Numbered from the stretch's first letter, positions 12,919 through 26,551 are shown. The stretch is DNA of 64,000 nt from Solenopsis invicta (GCF_016802725.1 NC_052673.1:10427037-10491036), one strand, 5' to 3'. Notes: a model not told the origin generated them from the letters alone. Program-made: numbers and translations.

Positions 12919-15900
12919 AGCACAATGCTGCCCGCCGACGATATGATTTAATACCGCTCATGCGAGAGAAAGGAAGTATAAGGAAATCTAAGGTATATAA
13001 CTGGCAGATGATATTGCTTTGCGCTGTATGTTGCGCTATAATCCCACAAGTCTGAAAATCTTTTTATCTGATTAACGCTATAATTACTTATACACCGCAT
13101 CTAAACTAATCAAGACTTCATAGATATGTTTTCTCTTTATAATTGGCGCAATTTAAAGATTTCATACATTTCCTTTTAATATTTATTACTTCGCTTGAAT
13201 TTAGATAGCACCAAATTTTGTGATATTACTTTTTTAAGAACAATTAAAGCTACTGTTATTTGAGTTGGAACATGATGTTACTGTGTATCTAAACTAAATC
13301 AAAACTTCATAGAAACTTCTTAATATTCTATTATTGTACTAATATGTTTCAGAGAAAGCAAAAGCATCATTTTTCGTATGACCTATAAACACGCATTTCG
13401 AGTCGACCCTGAGATTTCCCCATTTCACGCATACTCATGTATACGTGTATCGGAGTGCCTATTAATCATAGTTATATAACGGTAGAGAAGCCGCATGACC
13501 TTTTGTAATGAAGATAACTTTCGTTTTCTCTCCGAAGAGAGGAGCTAAGTATAATTAAAATTTAGATAAAAAAAACATTAAGGGGTAACGTACTTTATTA
13601 GTACAGATAATAGTAATAAAAAATTTTTAAGTCAATTGAAAGAGAAACCATTCCCATTAACTTCATACTTTAATTAACATTAAAATGCTTCGAATATCGT
13701 AAAGAATTTACAATACTATTCTCTTTTACTGTGCCGCAGATAAATAATGAATTATAAGACTCCTTTATCACCCATAAATGAGCCAACGTTACATTGCCGT
13801 CTTACAACAATCGTTTGTGAGTCGATTTACATCATAACACTTTTGTAATTAAAATACGTTCAGTCGCTTATTATGACAACATTACTTTCTTCAAAAAAAA
13901 ACCTGTTCGTTCTAAACGATTTACTCCGGTAGGGAAAAAAAATTCAACGAGAGAAGATTACAGGAAATTATTTTCGCAAGGACACATACGACTCAAAGTA
14001 CGTGAATAAAAAAATTTATATTATTAGCCTGAATTGGTCATAAAAGTGAGATAGTCTGCAGTTGTGAAGGATATTGTAATTCGCATTATCTGACACGAAA
14101 GAATGTTATTTTTATGTAGCCAGACGTAATTAAGGAATTTAATTTCTTTTTATTTTCGAACTCATTTTCCACGCCACAAGAGAGAAGAGCCGCGGGATTC
14201 TTATACACTATTTTTAGTGCGGATGCTTCCATATACCATAAAAAGTTACGATTTCCGTTAGTCTGCGAATTCTAGCAAATAAATGCTCTTTTTTTTTACA
14301 GAAATCAAACTATCTTAATGTTTTTAACTTCAATTTGTTCCGTGAGAGTTATCAATTTTTTCTCTTCCAAAGTTTAATACGTTTCAAGAGATCTATAATT
14401 AGATCTTCAACTTTTAAAATACTCATAAATGTAACAAAGTTAATAATAACGTTAATTACAATCAAGAGTTCAATTCAATTCTACATTTATATACAAGTCA
14501 TAATGTCATGTTACACAAGAGACGTGTATTTATATAGCAATGCGCGTGCAAACAAGTAATTATACATATAGCAAACAAAAATTAATACTTTGTAAATAGC
14601 CTAATTTCAATGCTATACTTAAAACTATCGATCAGTGTTGTGCACCGTCTTGCAATAATAATATACTGATCTCTAGCAGTGAGATTCCCCTCTTAATCTA
14701 AATTACTGTGAAAGATTGTGAATAATTACTGATAATCACAGTTATAAGCGTAGCACTGCAAATCAATAAGATTTCACTGAGATTCAAAGAGACTTTTCTT
14801 TATTTTTGCATACATTTTTTTTATTATATATTATATATACTTTTTTTTAATTCTCCTTTTCTCTCTCTATCATTCTCGATCTACAAATAAGCTCATCTTC
14901 TATTACTTCGACGTAGAAGATAAACTGATCTACTTTTAATACGTGATGAAAGCCATGATATAGTAAAAGCATTCGGAATTATCCTAACAGTGTTATCTCG
15001 CAGCCTCATCGATCAAAGAAGGCTAACATCCACGTGTATACACAGTTAGTTGTCGCGTATGTTCCCTGAGCCCTCCGGGATACCATGCACCGACATTTAA
15101 ATTCTGGCATCCCGGTTAATCCAGTGCGATTTATGGTCCTATTACGCCGAACGTGTTACGATACGTTTCTCATTGGCAGATCGACGAATCGTATTTTCGC
15201 TATTATCACCAATCAATCATCTACGTCAAAATAATTTCATGCGTAATAATTGCATAATTATAACAGCAAGAGAAATACCCGATTGCCGCCAATTTACATT
15301 GTCGATACATGTATATGTTGACGATATATTGTCGACGTCGCGAATATATGTCATATTGATCCCATACATTATCCACTGCGTAGAAACGTGAGCACTCGCT
15401 AAACTAATATCTAGATCATTTTACGCGATCGAGTTCGCGCCGTTTACCCAGAGTCAATCAAGATAATTGTGACATTGGAATATATTCCACGCTCGCAAAA
15501 GACCTAAGAACCAATCGGAGCAGGATAGTAACGGTAACAGTAACCATAAAGGCAGACAACATTGACGAGAGTAATTTTTGTAGCGAGGCTCTTTTATGCG
15601 CTCGACGTAAAAGACTGAGCCATAAATATTTCAGAGTGACGCGAGGCTTTCCCACCGCGAGTTCGGCCACTTGTTTGCCGAAAGTAATGACGTTTCCCGT
15701 CGCACGACGGTAAATGGAAAATGGGCGGATGTGTCAGGGGTAACTGATCGAATCCCTTTATCCTACCACCGATCTGCTACATTGAACTCATTCCGTGCAG
15801 TGTAACCTTTCGCTCTTGGCTGCTCGAATGAATGAACAACTAAATGAGACTCGTGTGCATAGCTTCCAACCAGCGAGCCCACAACTGAAAACAGTTTAAC

Positions 15901-15984
15901 ACCTCGTATCACGAGAGTACAAAGGGCTTCTCAATAATATCGAAGAGTTACACTTTCTACTCGAATAATTAATCCGTTAAAAAT

Positions 15985-16012
15985 ACAAGTGACATTTTTA
16001 TTGGTCACTTGT
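15985..16012. repeat. Hairpin upstream of R2 copy A
   Basis: ACAAGTGAC and GTCACTTGT form perfect 9-bp arms around a 10-nt AT loop. It lies 70 bp before the R2 hairpin and may or may not belong to that element. Confidence 0.6.
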
Positions 16013-16081
16013 TTGATTAAAAATTAATTTTTATCGTGATGAATCATCAGTAAATATTAAAGCTTCTTAATACAGAAAGGA

Positions 16082-16747
16082 AGATATATTGTGATATTCC
16101 ATCACCTATATCTGAGGTGGTGGAATATCATAATATCTCCTAACTTGAAGGCCTTGAATGTAAATTGCAAATAATATTATTGATTTTAATGTGTGTCGTA
16201 ATGTATGTATAAATTCGGCAAATAAAATAATGTGTGGATGTAGAATATGGTTGTTCGCTATCAGCATCTCTCTTGCGATTTTATAATCTCATTGTAAACG
16301 TTGTATAATGTTTATTAGAAGCAACAAAATTATTTAAAAAAATTTTTTAAGCCAAAAAATTATTAAGAAATAAATTTTTAAGCCAAAAAATTATTAAGAA
16401 AAAAAATTTTTTTAATAAAATATAATTTTATAAAATGTTTGTAAAACCTTGTTTTGTAGCACTTATTGTGTGTAAGATCAAAAAATCATTTTTTGTTTTT
16501 TTTTTATATAAATAAAAGTGCTATGCATGGCATTATAGTTGTCAGTATCCACGATCATCCCCTTGCTATTTCACAAACGCATCTTCAGTAAATTAAATTC
16601 TATATACCCGATAAACTTCTATCTATAGGATGATTGATAGAACTCTATGGCGAATAAACTAGCGTTGATTAGAATTGTGTCATGTTAATATTTACTGATT
16701 TATGATAAAAAAAAAAAAATGGTATTTCACAACCTTCTCCTTTCCTC
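16082..16747 (+). repeat. Dispersed repeat R2, copy A
   Basis: About 665 bp aligns in the same orientation with 57555-58398. Shared blocks in order are an ATATCTGAGGTGRTGRAATATCAT head, an AATCTCATTGTAAACRTTGT block (16287 here), a TTTTAAGCCAAAAA block, and a block starting CTCTATGGYRAATAAACT and ending TTAATATTTACTGA (16643-16699). The head is a hairpin: 16082-16106 pairs with 16116-16138. The first and last bases (GGTGGTGGAATATC against the reverse complement of GGTATTTCACAACC) are weakly inverted, suggesting a degraded short TIR. A 31-bp tandem duplication (second unit starts near 16380) is private to this copy. No coding frame is shared. Confidence 0.75.
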
Positions 16748-17616
16748 TATACATATAAATACTTGTAATCATTAATATATATAGCACAGAAAATAAATTA
16801 GCATTAATTGTTAAATTATTTTATAAAGACAAATGTATCACATACTAAAATTATTTTATTTATACAATTTAATGTTTTCAGCTAAATATTTAGCAAGAAG
16901 CGGAACTATATGATTAAACCAATCACATTATATTTTTAATATAATTTGAAATTTAATTTATAATCAAAATTAAATAGTTTATATTAAATGTATCGCCATT
17001 TAATATACGTTGCATGCAAGATGTAGATATTCCGATCATGAATGCATATCACGTAGCAAAAAAAGTCACTACGGTTAATAAAACATCGTACAAGTGGTGG
17101 TTTATTAATATTGAAAATATAATAATCTACCCCGAGGCAATCGCGTCGTACTTTGCATAGGATATTTCATAAGCAAATTGCGCTCCTCGTCGGATATTTG
17201 CTTCACGTAATAGGAATACCGATCAGGAATGATCGCACAGGATCGAATCTTTGGCACGCTGCGGCATGGTATGAGTTATGCTATGCCCGCCAATGTAATC
17301 GCGGCTTACGATTATGACCTCGCTAATGCCAGATAACGTATTACTTATGTGAGCGGCATACACGCGCATGTATTATGCATAATATCTTTTTTCGTCATCG
17401 TCCCTCATTTCCCTTCCTCCATCCCACAATTTTTTTAATTCTCTTCTTGCTTTATCTCCTATCCGTCTTTTCTCGCGTCTCTGCTTTAATCCTTTTTGTC
17501 TCTTTATCACAAGCTTGTATTCTTATATTCGCTCTCGAATTTTTTTTTATCCCCTTGCTATCTACATAGTAAATGGAACAGGCAAAATTGTGAAATACAG
17601 CTGTAATCAAAATGCA

Positions 17617-18376
17617 CAAGGTGTTTATAAAACCTGTTACTACCCTCTATATTTTTAAATTATGAAAAATTGCAAAATACGTGTTCGATCATTTCAAAAG
17701 GCTACTCTTTAAAGGGGATTGGAGAGATTGCCCTTTCCTCAACCTTTTCCTGCCTCCTATTTGTGAAAAAAGTAACACTTTGGTGATGTAACGGTGTGAC
17801 AGTTTGTCTTACAATTTGCGGTTTTTTTTCACCTGCTCGTTGAACTCGTTAATCTTTATCAATGTATTTTAAATTCTTATTTCTTGTTTATCTTATTACG
17901 TTCGACGCTCCAAAAAATTTTTTCACGCCTTTTGCATTATACAGCGCACTGCTGCGCATTTTTTTACGCCTACAAAAAAAATTTAAAAAGATGAACACTT
18001 TCACACCTCAAATTTTTTTTGATTTTTCTAATGAGGGTAACAATTAAAAAAAAAAAAAAAAAAAAAACTAGCCTTTTTTGAACTATGACTCTAAATAACT
18101 TTAACTCCGGAATGAGTCAACGTATCAACTTCCACTTTGAGCCAAAAAATTTCTTTTTTAAATGTTCCTTCAAACGATAAATTACAATATATCTATTTAA
18201 AATTTTTGAGTTTGGATTCCTTAGAGCACGCTCCTTGGAGGGAAGGAAAGGGAGACAGTCTCCCCCATGCCTCTTAGAAGAGTAGTCTGTTGAAATGTTT
18301 GAGAATTTCGCGTTTTTCTCATCATTTTTAACCGTTTCTGAAATATATACACATAACAGACTTTATAAACACTCTG
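17617..18376. mobile_element. 760-bp non-autonomous element with long degraded TIRs
   Basis: The left end CAAGGTGTTTATAAAACCTG matches the reverse complement of the right end (CAGAGTGTTTATAAAGTCTG), and similarity continues inward for about 140 bp on each side, including an ACTACTCTT-like block and a CCCTTTCCT block. The ends resemble the CAGGGTGT-type termini of some Tc1/mariner-like elements, with TA next to the right end only. The interior has a 22-A run (18046-18067) and no plausible transposase frame, so this is a non-autonomous foldback or MITE. Confidence 0.7.
18046..18067 (+). repeat. 22-base A run
   Basis: An uninterrupted homopolymer inside the long-TIR element. Its length should be treated with caution because such runs are error-prone in assemblies. 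Confidence 0.7.
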
Positions 18377-19496
18377 TATATGAAATAACATCAATACAGT
18401 CAATACGTTTTTAGCACATATAAATGTAAAACGAATACAAATATGAGGTGCAATATAAACAAAACTGCAGGTTTTACCTTCGCGATATTATTTTATAACT
18501 TTTAAACGTGAATATTGAAGCCAAAAACCATAAATTCTTCCCGCAAAATTGTTGCGGATCCTCAGAAATATAAAACTCCGTAACGGCAAAACATTGTCGG
18601 ACAACAGCAAGCTATTGTGTTACAGGAAATATTGCAGGTGGTGAGTTAGTAGATGCGTTTACATTTCTAGCGAGCCGTACAGTATAGTGATTACGACTGA
18701 CTGATGCAAGTAATTTCTCAGGAAAACTACCCACTTACGAAAGTTTCCTCGGCAAGTTTACGTCCGAGTAACATTCGATTCAGGCTGAGCATCGCTCTAA
18801 GTCTCACGAAGCGAGCAGCTCGCGCGAGTGTGTCGCGCTGCGCTGGCGGCAATCATTATCTCCGCTGAGAAAGGCGAGGAAAAAAATTATTATGACGATA
18901 ATGGTCGCGATAATAACGACATAGGCGATAATAATCATCGTACACGAATCGATCGTTTTAAACGAGTCGAAGCGTCTCTCGGAAGAGAAAACGATTGGTC
19001 GCTCGCGATGGAAACGTCGAGAAGACTAATGGTAGACTTCTTTCCCACACCATCTGCCCTCGGATGGCTCTATCCAGCCGACCGATAAACTTTTCCATTC
19101 GCCTCGCGGCCACCGGGATCTTTTTTACTGCAGTACGATTGATATTGTTCCAAAGCGCGGCAGCCCGGCGAAGTGGAGAAGTAGTTTAATTGCGTGAACG
19201 TGTATACTACAAATGAGGAGCGCACTCCTAAATCCTGCAATAAATGCTTGTTCCTTCCGTTTTTGTCTGTTCGTTAATTTGTTATACTTTAGAACTCGTG
19301 AGTATTTTAACATTGTCGCAGTGTACTTAAAGTTTCATTTATGTATGGGAGTGGCAAAAAATTGAGAGATGTTGCGCTACCAGTTGAACAAATATAAACG
19401 TTTCTAAAGCTTTAATTAAATTTACGTCGAGATAATAAATGAACGGTTGAAACTGTGTCATGAAAAAACGATTACGTCAAAGAAATCAATCTTTCT

Positions 19497-19787
19497 TAGA
19501 CAAACAAGCGTTTTTTTTTTTAATTGTTTCTTGAATTGCACGCTGGTCTCGCAATGCGTTCTATGAATTTTTCTTCTTAAATTTCATCGCTTCGATAGTG
19601 TTTCGATTCTTAATAATTAGGTATTTTTGTAATTAAGCTGATGAAGACCAAGTTAAACCGAAACATTCCCAATTTAAGCATCGTTGATCAAAATATGCGT
19701 TACATCCTCAAAAAATACGTCTATGACCTTTCTTCATGATTATTCTATTTTTAGACAAACGAGCGATTTTTAATCGTTTCTTCAATA
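19497..19787 (+). repeat. Spaced direct repeat around a CTGATGA...GAAAC motif
   Basis: TTAGACAAACAAGCG followed by a T-rich run and AATTGTTTCTT at 19497 recurs in diverged form (TTAGACAAACGAGCG, AATCGTTTCTT) at about 19751. Between them, 19638-19664 reads CTGATGA, 15 bases, GAAAC. These are the two conserved boxes of a hammerhead ribozyme, but the bases between do not form a good stem II and no matching stem III with a UH cleavage site was found. Confidence 0.45.
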
Positions 19788-19974
19788 TCTTTCTGTATCT
19801 TATAAAAAAAAACTTAAAGTACCGTCAATTATTACTTGACTATAAATCAATTGCCAATAATGGAGGAATTGAAAATTGGAATAAGCAAAATTGAGCGCAG
19901 GATTTATATATTAAACGCGTGTCTCATACTTTATCATGAGTTTAAATTTGATTTAGTAAAGCCGTAAACCGCTT

Positions 19975-20130
19975 CGCCGCTCTGCACTTTAATGCCTGCA
20001 ATCGGGGCAGTCTCCGACCCAACTTAACAACGTTGAACGGATATTGCCGTCGACCCCATACCGCATCAAGGATGGCCAAGCCGCAGGGATGCTTGCGACA
20101 CCACCGACCATCCTCGTACACATAAATAGT
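19975..20130. other. Isolated GC-rich patch, possible coding relic
   Basis: A roughly 150-bp block of much higher GC than its AT-rich flanks is open over most of its length in more than one frame on both strands (about 45-57 codons). No domain is recognised and no splice sites frame it well. It may be a fragment of a mobile-element coding region or an old exon; this is inference from composition only. Confidence 0.3.
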
Positions 20131-23100
20131 TAAAGTAATTTGTTAGTTTGAAAAATCTATTTCATGAATAAATTAACATCTCGGTACGTGCTGCAATGTT
20201 GGAAAATTAAAAATTTTTTTGGATGTTCGATCACTAAAGGATTTTACACACTTCATCTTAATTCTATATGTATAATTATCTACATTTTCTTATGCAGAAC
20301 TCCTTTTTCTGCTATCCAACTCTAGATCCGGGTTCGCTCGATTTTTTGCTGACGTGAACTCACGAAGCTCTTGCTGAAGCTGTCCGGATTTCCTTGCCCC
20401 ACGCGTGTTAATCCTTGGAGGTTTGTGGGCCTCGAGGCGATTTTCCGGCTTACAACGAGATTAGCGAACTTGCACTTGGTTGATTTCATTGGCGAAACCA
20501 CGACGTACGCTTAGTCCAAAAGATCTGATAACGTAGATGGAGCAAGAGCTACGCGTGAGAAAGTAATCGCGTATGTGCGTTAATGGCTCAAGATTCATAC
20601 ATGAATTTCAAAGGACAGCAATTTTTATTAATTGCTCATATCCCTCGTGTAATTTGTGTTTTGCGACTTTATGCAATTTTTTTTCCCCTCTTCATTTGTC
20701 AAGTTAACTAATAATTTAATTACGTTGGCAACTTTCATGATATTGTTAAGAATAAATAATGTATTTTTAAATAAACATTTTTAACACGACAAATTATGCA
20801 AGTATTAACAACTGCTATATAAAACATGGAAAAAAAGTTAATTAAAAACTAGATAGAAATAGTATTTGTATGTGCTGGACAAGTTGAGGATTAACTGCGG
20901 AGTTATAGAAGCGACAGTACTGCAACTAGGTATTGTATGGAGTAAAGCCATGTGGAAAAATCATTTTTTTAAAAGTGAACTAAAAAAAGTGAGGTAAATA
21001 ATTTTGCGAGTTTTAATGTTGGAAAAATAACGTACACGAAAAACATTAACAAACGGATTTACGATCGTGTTACGTAGTGAAAATTTCACACTACATTCGG
21101 CTGTGCGCATTGACGTTGTAGAATTTCAGCAAGATAAAATGCACTCGTGTCACGTGGCCTCGCTATTACACGCCACGTATAACATAATTAGAGCCCAAGC
21201 TACGTATAATTCTCGCGTTGCACCGACTGCACTTCGTGTCTATCGTTGCGTGGCAAAGCTATGTAAGTGGAATTAAAGTTGCGCCTCGGCGCGTCATTGT
21301 AACCGTTGTCGGCGTATGGAACGCCGTCGGTCCTCGGAATTTGTTTAACAACGAGCAAGACGATATAACTATTACTTTTGGAACGAAGTCTTAGCGTGAT
21401 TGTAACTTTCGCACTAACTTTATCCTTCTCATTTGTGTTGTGCTCGCATCAACTGTATTAGGTATTCTCAAAGTTTTCTACGCCATCCTATCCTGAGTAC
21501 TTGCAAATCCCTCGCGTTTTCTTCCATCAGGTTCGTTCCCATTTAATAACATGTAGATACTGCGTACTTTAGAAATGGAGAAATATAGCCGTAACATTTT
21601 ATTACCTACATACAAGAAGATTTCGTTTCTCTGTTCTGTTCTTTTTTTTTTATCTTAAGACAGAATGACACCATGTACAATACTTTTCATATTTTATTTT
21701 TATACCTATCAATATAATTTGATGCACTTTTATCAATAATGAAAGTCTCTAATAAATATAAATAAATCAATTCATTAATATAACAATAAATCAATATATT
21801 TTTACTTAATGTATATCTATAATAAATTAATAAATTTAAACAAATATTTGTTTTGAAAAAAACATTTAAAACATTTTAAATTTTCTATTAATTTGTTCAT
21901 ATAATAATAGAAATATAATTTTAAAACTTGTAATAGAAATTATGTAATTCAAAACAAAAGGTAAACACATACTTATACCGAAAGTAAACAAAAAAAACCG
22001 GTAGTACAAAATATTGAAAAATTAAAAATTTCATAAGTCAACATCTTTTTGAAATGCAAATAAATTTTTTACGCCAATTAAAAGCGTTTATTTAATCCTC
22101 GCGCCTATTTAAGAAGTTTTAGCGATCTTTAGCCACAGCATATTAAAGAGTAAGCTCTTGATAAATTTCGCGATTGAAACATTAGGATTAATAAGAGCCG
22201 TTTAAAGTTTACACAAGAGATTAGTCGGAATTAACAGCCATCACGAAAGAATTATTCAGATATCGTCGTAGGCATTACCAAGAATATTACTAATCAAAAA
22301 TACTAAATATCGAATTTTTAACATATATTGTCCAATTATTTAAAAGATGACATATTAATTGCTCGGTCTACACCAGAATGATTCTTAAAGCAGCGCGGAA
22401 GACAAATAACTTAGATACATTTAAGTTTCCGAACAAGACCGATCCGTCATAATATGTTCAGAAGCAGAACGCTACGTGTTTCAGGAGAGCCTCGTAAATC
22501 TCCCAGGACGGTGTTGAAATTTCCAAAACAAATAGTCGATCGGTCAATCCGGCGGGCAATGCGGGTACGATCGTTTGTATGTAAAGCGTCCAACGAGATA
22601 ACGACGAATGTCTCGCAAATTGCAGGCTGAACGTTTACGGAGCCTCGAGGGTGGCGAGTGTTAGGGCACCAGAGATACTCGGTAACTTTACGGTACTCGA
22701 GAAACCGGATCGATGCCTATGATTACGTCGACGCTTCGTGTTTCACCTACAAACGTATGGTGGGCAGTCCAGCTCTTTATCGCGTTTATGGCTTCATATC
22801 GTGCAGGCAATTACGAACCAGCATTCTACGGATCAGTGGATTTTACGTAATTCGATTCTTTTTAAGAGAATCAGAAGAACCGAGCGTAATTTCTGCCTTA
22901 TCCTAGATCCTCCGTCTAATATTTATCACGATAATCTGTAAACTAATCTTTTTAGCCATGTTATTTACGCTTTCTTTATAATTTTTCGCTGCTTTTACGC
23001 TCTATTTCGAAAGTTATTGGATTAAGTACTCATTCCATTTCAAAGAAATTGATTTCACCATTCACTCGACATTAAAATAAAATTGCATATTGTAAAATAA

Positions 23101-23151
23101 AATTGTAACAGAAAACAATTATTATTTGTTTTATTTAAAACGGAATTACAT

Positions 23152-23182
23152 ACACACATACACACACACACACACACACACA
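23152..23182 (+). repeat. (CA)n microsatellite
   Basis: A dinucleotide CA run with one T interruption near its start (ACACATACACA). Confidence 0.9.
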
Positions 23183-24398
23183 AATTTAATGTTTAGTATT
23201 TATGAACAAAAATATAAACTAATGTCATTTTTATCGAATTCAAGTAAAACTATTCATCTGTTACGTTTTAAAATTTAAATAAACTAAATGTCAGAAGATG
23301 CAGCTATCAAGAAAACATGCCTCTTTTATCAAAGTTACTGATGCCATGGAGGTTTTTCAGCAAACAAGATCGACAATATCGATACCCCGGCAGGGTTTCA
23401 CATACCGAGACTTCGATGCTAATCGAGATTTTAATTTTAAACTGGGCCGACTTGGGATCGTAGCTCTCACTCCGTTTATCGCACCAAATGTCAGGAAGAT
23501 TCTGGTGGGTCATGAACCACTGCCAAGAAAACGGGACGAGAGACATTCAGGGCCCACTTATCTTTCGCGCCAGGATTTATGAAATGCTCCGCCCCCTCCC
23601 CCTCGCGAGTACCGGGATAAGAGCTTGAAAGGACGTGCCTGCCTGACCCGTAGACACGCAGGATAATGCGAGGATTAAGAAGCGTCGCCGTCGAGATGGA
23701 GTTTGCTACTTCTGGATTAAGTATGGACGGGATATTAAAGCGCTTCTCGAATCCGATTTGCGAGCAAAAACGTTCTTCCGATGTGTTTCAAAGGCGAAAG
23801 TTTATATCCTCTTCGGATACACCATCAAAATCCACAGATATAATTTACAGCGTAATGCGATCTGAGATCAAATGTAAAGAGAGTTACCCAAAAGCAATTT
23901 TAAATTCAGGAAAAGAATATCCGTATAGAAATCGCAGAAAGATGAAAGATCGAGTTTATTTATTTCCTAAAAGCTTTTACCTTTATACGAAGTAATTTGC
24001 AGAAATATAAATATGCAAGCATTTTCGCGTCGTATACGTTCATATCGAGTAAACCATCTGTATTTCCGTATTTTTACGCGGATCATCATGTGTACGTATA
24101 CCTAGTGTAATCCAGCATGGTACTCAAATGAGATGATCTTTCGCGATCCACAGAGACGCACAATATGGGATTAAGAATCTCGAGTGCGGAGCTCATTATT
24201 CACGGATTACGAATAAGCTAGAGCCACTAGCGATTTACTCTCGTAGAAATCCTTATCCAGTGGATAACTGCTGGAACGCTATTTCATGATCTCAGGCCTC
24301 ATTGTCCTAGAGGTACTTCATTTCGCGTTTAAAGAAAGACAGGAAACTATCAAGGAGGAAACGCGGAGGACGAAGAAAAGAGGAAATTTAGACGAATG

Positions 24399-24426
24399 AA
24401 TTCAGGGAATTGAAATACCCTGAATT
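24399..24426. repeat. Perfect 9-bp hairpin
   Basis: AATTCAGGG and CCCTGAATT flank a 10-nt loop. Followed by a T run, it superficially resembles a bacterial terminator, but in this context it is simply a small inverted repeat. Confidence 0.5.
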
Positions 24427-26500
24427 TTTGCAAATCTTCTTCGATTTATACAAACATCAAACATCATAAAGAATACTAAAAGTACAGTAGCAGTTTCTAT
24501 GAAAATAAAGCCACTGCAAACAACAAATAATCAATAAAAGTTTAAATTTTGACTAAATTTATTTTATCATATTATATATTCCAAACATAAGAGACCAAGA
24601 TCGAATTTTCATTTTAATGAATTTATATTAAAATAAAAAAAAATGATAAACGAATATATAAAACAAACAATTTTTATATACATAGTTTTATTGCACATGT
24701 AAATTGCATTTCAGTTTTTTATTAATTATTGGCCTAAAGTTCTCAACAAATTCGATAGCTTATTTATTATCAGAATTATTTTCTATCGTATGATTTATTC
24801 CAATAACAATTACATTTAAAAAGAGAATTAATAAATTTTCCGTTATACTTATGGCAAATAATTTCTGCTGGAGAAGAAATGTGAAATGCCTAGGAAAGGC
24901 TTTATATATTTACGGCGTTGTTTTCGAGAGACTGAGCAACACAGATCTCATTTCCCACCATAAATGAAAGCGAGATAGTAATAATAAAGTATCTTGCATC
25001 GAAAGGGCAAAGGGCATCCAGATGGCAAATTTTAGTTGAGTACACCCTCCATTGAAAAAAAAGATTAATTTATAAGGCAAGCACTCTTCTTCCACCCGCA
25101 ATTCAGACCAATTTCCGCTCACATGAAGTAACCCACACATCCGAATTTTCACGTAAAAAATATAACGACTCAATTGGATCGATCAGAAAAGTTTCCAATT
25201 ACAATCGCCGAGAGAAATATAAAAAATATAATATTTATAATTTAACTTATTATTATAAAATAATTAACGTGTTATTCGGATATTTTAATGGCAAATAATT
25301 TTGTAATTTTGTAATTTTAATTTGACTAATTTTATTCAATAAATGTTAAATAATTGGAACTGTGCATTAATAGCCGCACTTGGCTCTCGTTAGTCTGCTC
25401 AAATAATATTGTATTTTTTAAATTTCGTAATGATCATTAACATTAAAATATTTTTTACACTAAAATAAGACGTTTTTTACAATAAAATAAGACTTTTTTA
25501 CCAAATTATATCTTTACCATTACATCTTTAAAAATAGCATTGCAATTTGAAAATCGATTTGTACACAACTGATAAACGTTTAAGGAATAAGAGAAACCTT
25601 TAGAAAAGAAAAACAACTTAATCTCAACGTAAAAGAACTGCAAAAAGATAGAAGTAAAATCTATTGAGAGATAACAAGAAGAATGAAATGATTCTGTGGA
25701 TTCAGAGGCGAGTTTCAATATGTGTTCTCTACAGTCAAGAATTTCCACTAATTCAGAATTTAGAGGTATAGAAATACTTAAAACCGGGGTTGCCTTCAGT
25801 TCAGTGACTTTTCCATGCTGTTTGTCCTTGCATGGCATATAGCCAAAAAGCGGGAATCAATCATCCCAAATACTATTTCAAGGAACTTTGGAAAATAAAT
25901 ATAAGACAAACTTTTGTGTGCAAAAAATCCAGACAAATCGCTGACTTATATTCAATGAAATATTAATTTATGCAGAAATATATATTAGGACTGAAATTTA
26001 TATTACTTTAACACCTATCAATAAAATTTAAACTTTTATGTATTAATTTTATTATTATTTTTTATGATTAATTTTACTTCTAATTGGATTCAAAATAATT
26101 GTAAATTTATTTAAATAAAATAAAACCTTTTCTTTCGACACAAAAATATGTATGTATGTCAGCATTAATTAGTTCTCTTTGTCGTTGTGAAATTTTACAT
26201 TGTATTAATGTGATGAATGTGTTTCATGTTTTTACATTTTCTAAAATTTGAAACATCTATGCTCATACAAGCATTATTTATATAAAAGCAATATTAAATG
26301 ATGCCTAATGAGAGCAAAAACATTCACATTTCCACTAATGCTTTTCATCAAAATAATTTGCGTGGTATTCACGAAGAATATATCGACATGTATCATTTAT
26401 TCATAATTACTATAATTCCTGAATGCTTCGCGTCGCGTTTACAAACATTTGCATAATTAGCAGTGATTATGTATCATTAAACCAAATAAAAAAACATTAG

Positions 26501-26504
<4 letters not shown>

Positions 26505-26548
<44 letters not shown>
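26505..26548 (+). repeat. (AT)n microsatellite
   Basis: 44 bases of uninterrupted alternating A and T. Confidence 0.95.

Positions 26549-26551
<3 letters not shown>

Larger units (their letters stand above)
11677..16081. other. Noncoding stretch, no gene recognised
   Basis: AT-rich sequence with a CpG-richer patch at 12580-12960. A 29-bp near-direct repeat (about 13099-13126 and 13287-13315) is spaced 188 bp. Small perfect hairpins are listed separately. Open frames are short and arginine-rich in the CpG patch, typical of chance frames. Confidence 0.6.
18377..26504. other. Noncoding stretch, no gene recognised
   Basis: Intermixed AT-rich and CpG-richer blocks (18600-19200, 20320-20560, 21060-21350, 22440-22900, 23560-23720). 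Open frames are under about 110 codons, overlap on both strands and lack recognisable domains. Notable pieces listed separately are a 150-bp GC-rich patch near 20.0 kb, a CA microsatellite and a short hairpin. Confidence 0.55.

Noticed and set aside
23298..23995. Two plus-strand frames of 94 and 109 codons
   Set aside because: No domain recognised; the first is opposed by an antisense frame of similar length, and neither has convincing splice boundaries.
24399..24435. Hairpin followed by T run, resembling a rho-independent terminator
   Set aside because: The window is eukaryotic in character and no adjacent gene exists; a 9-bp AT-rich inverted repeat is common in this composition.
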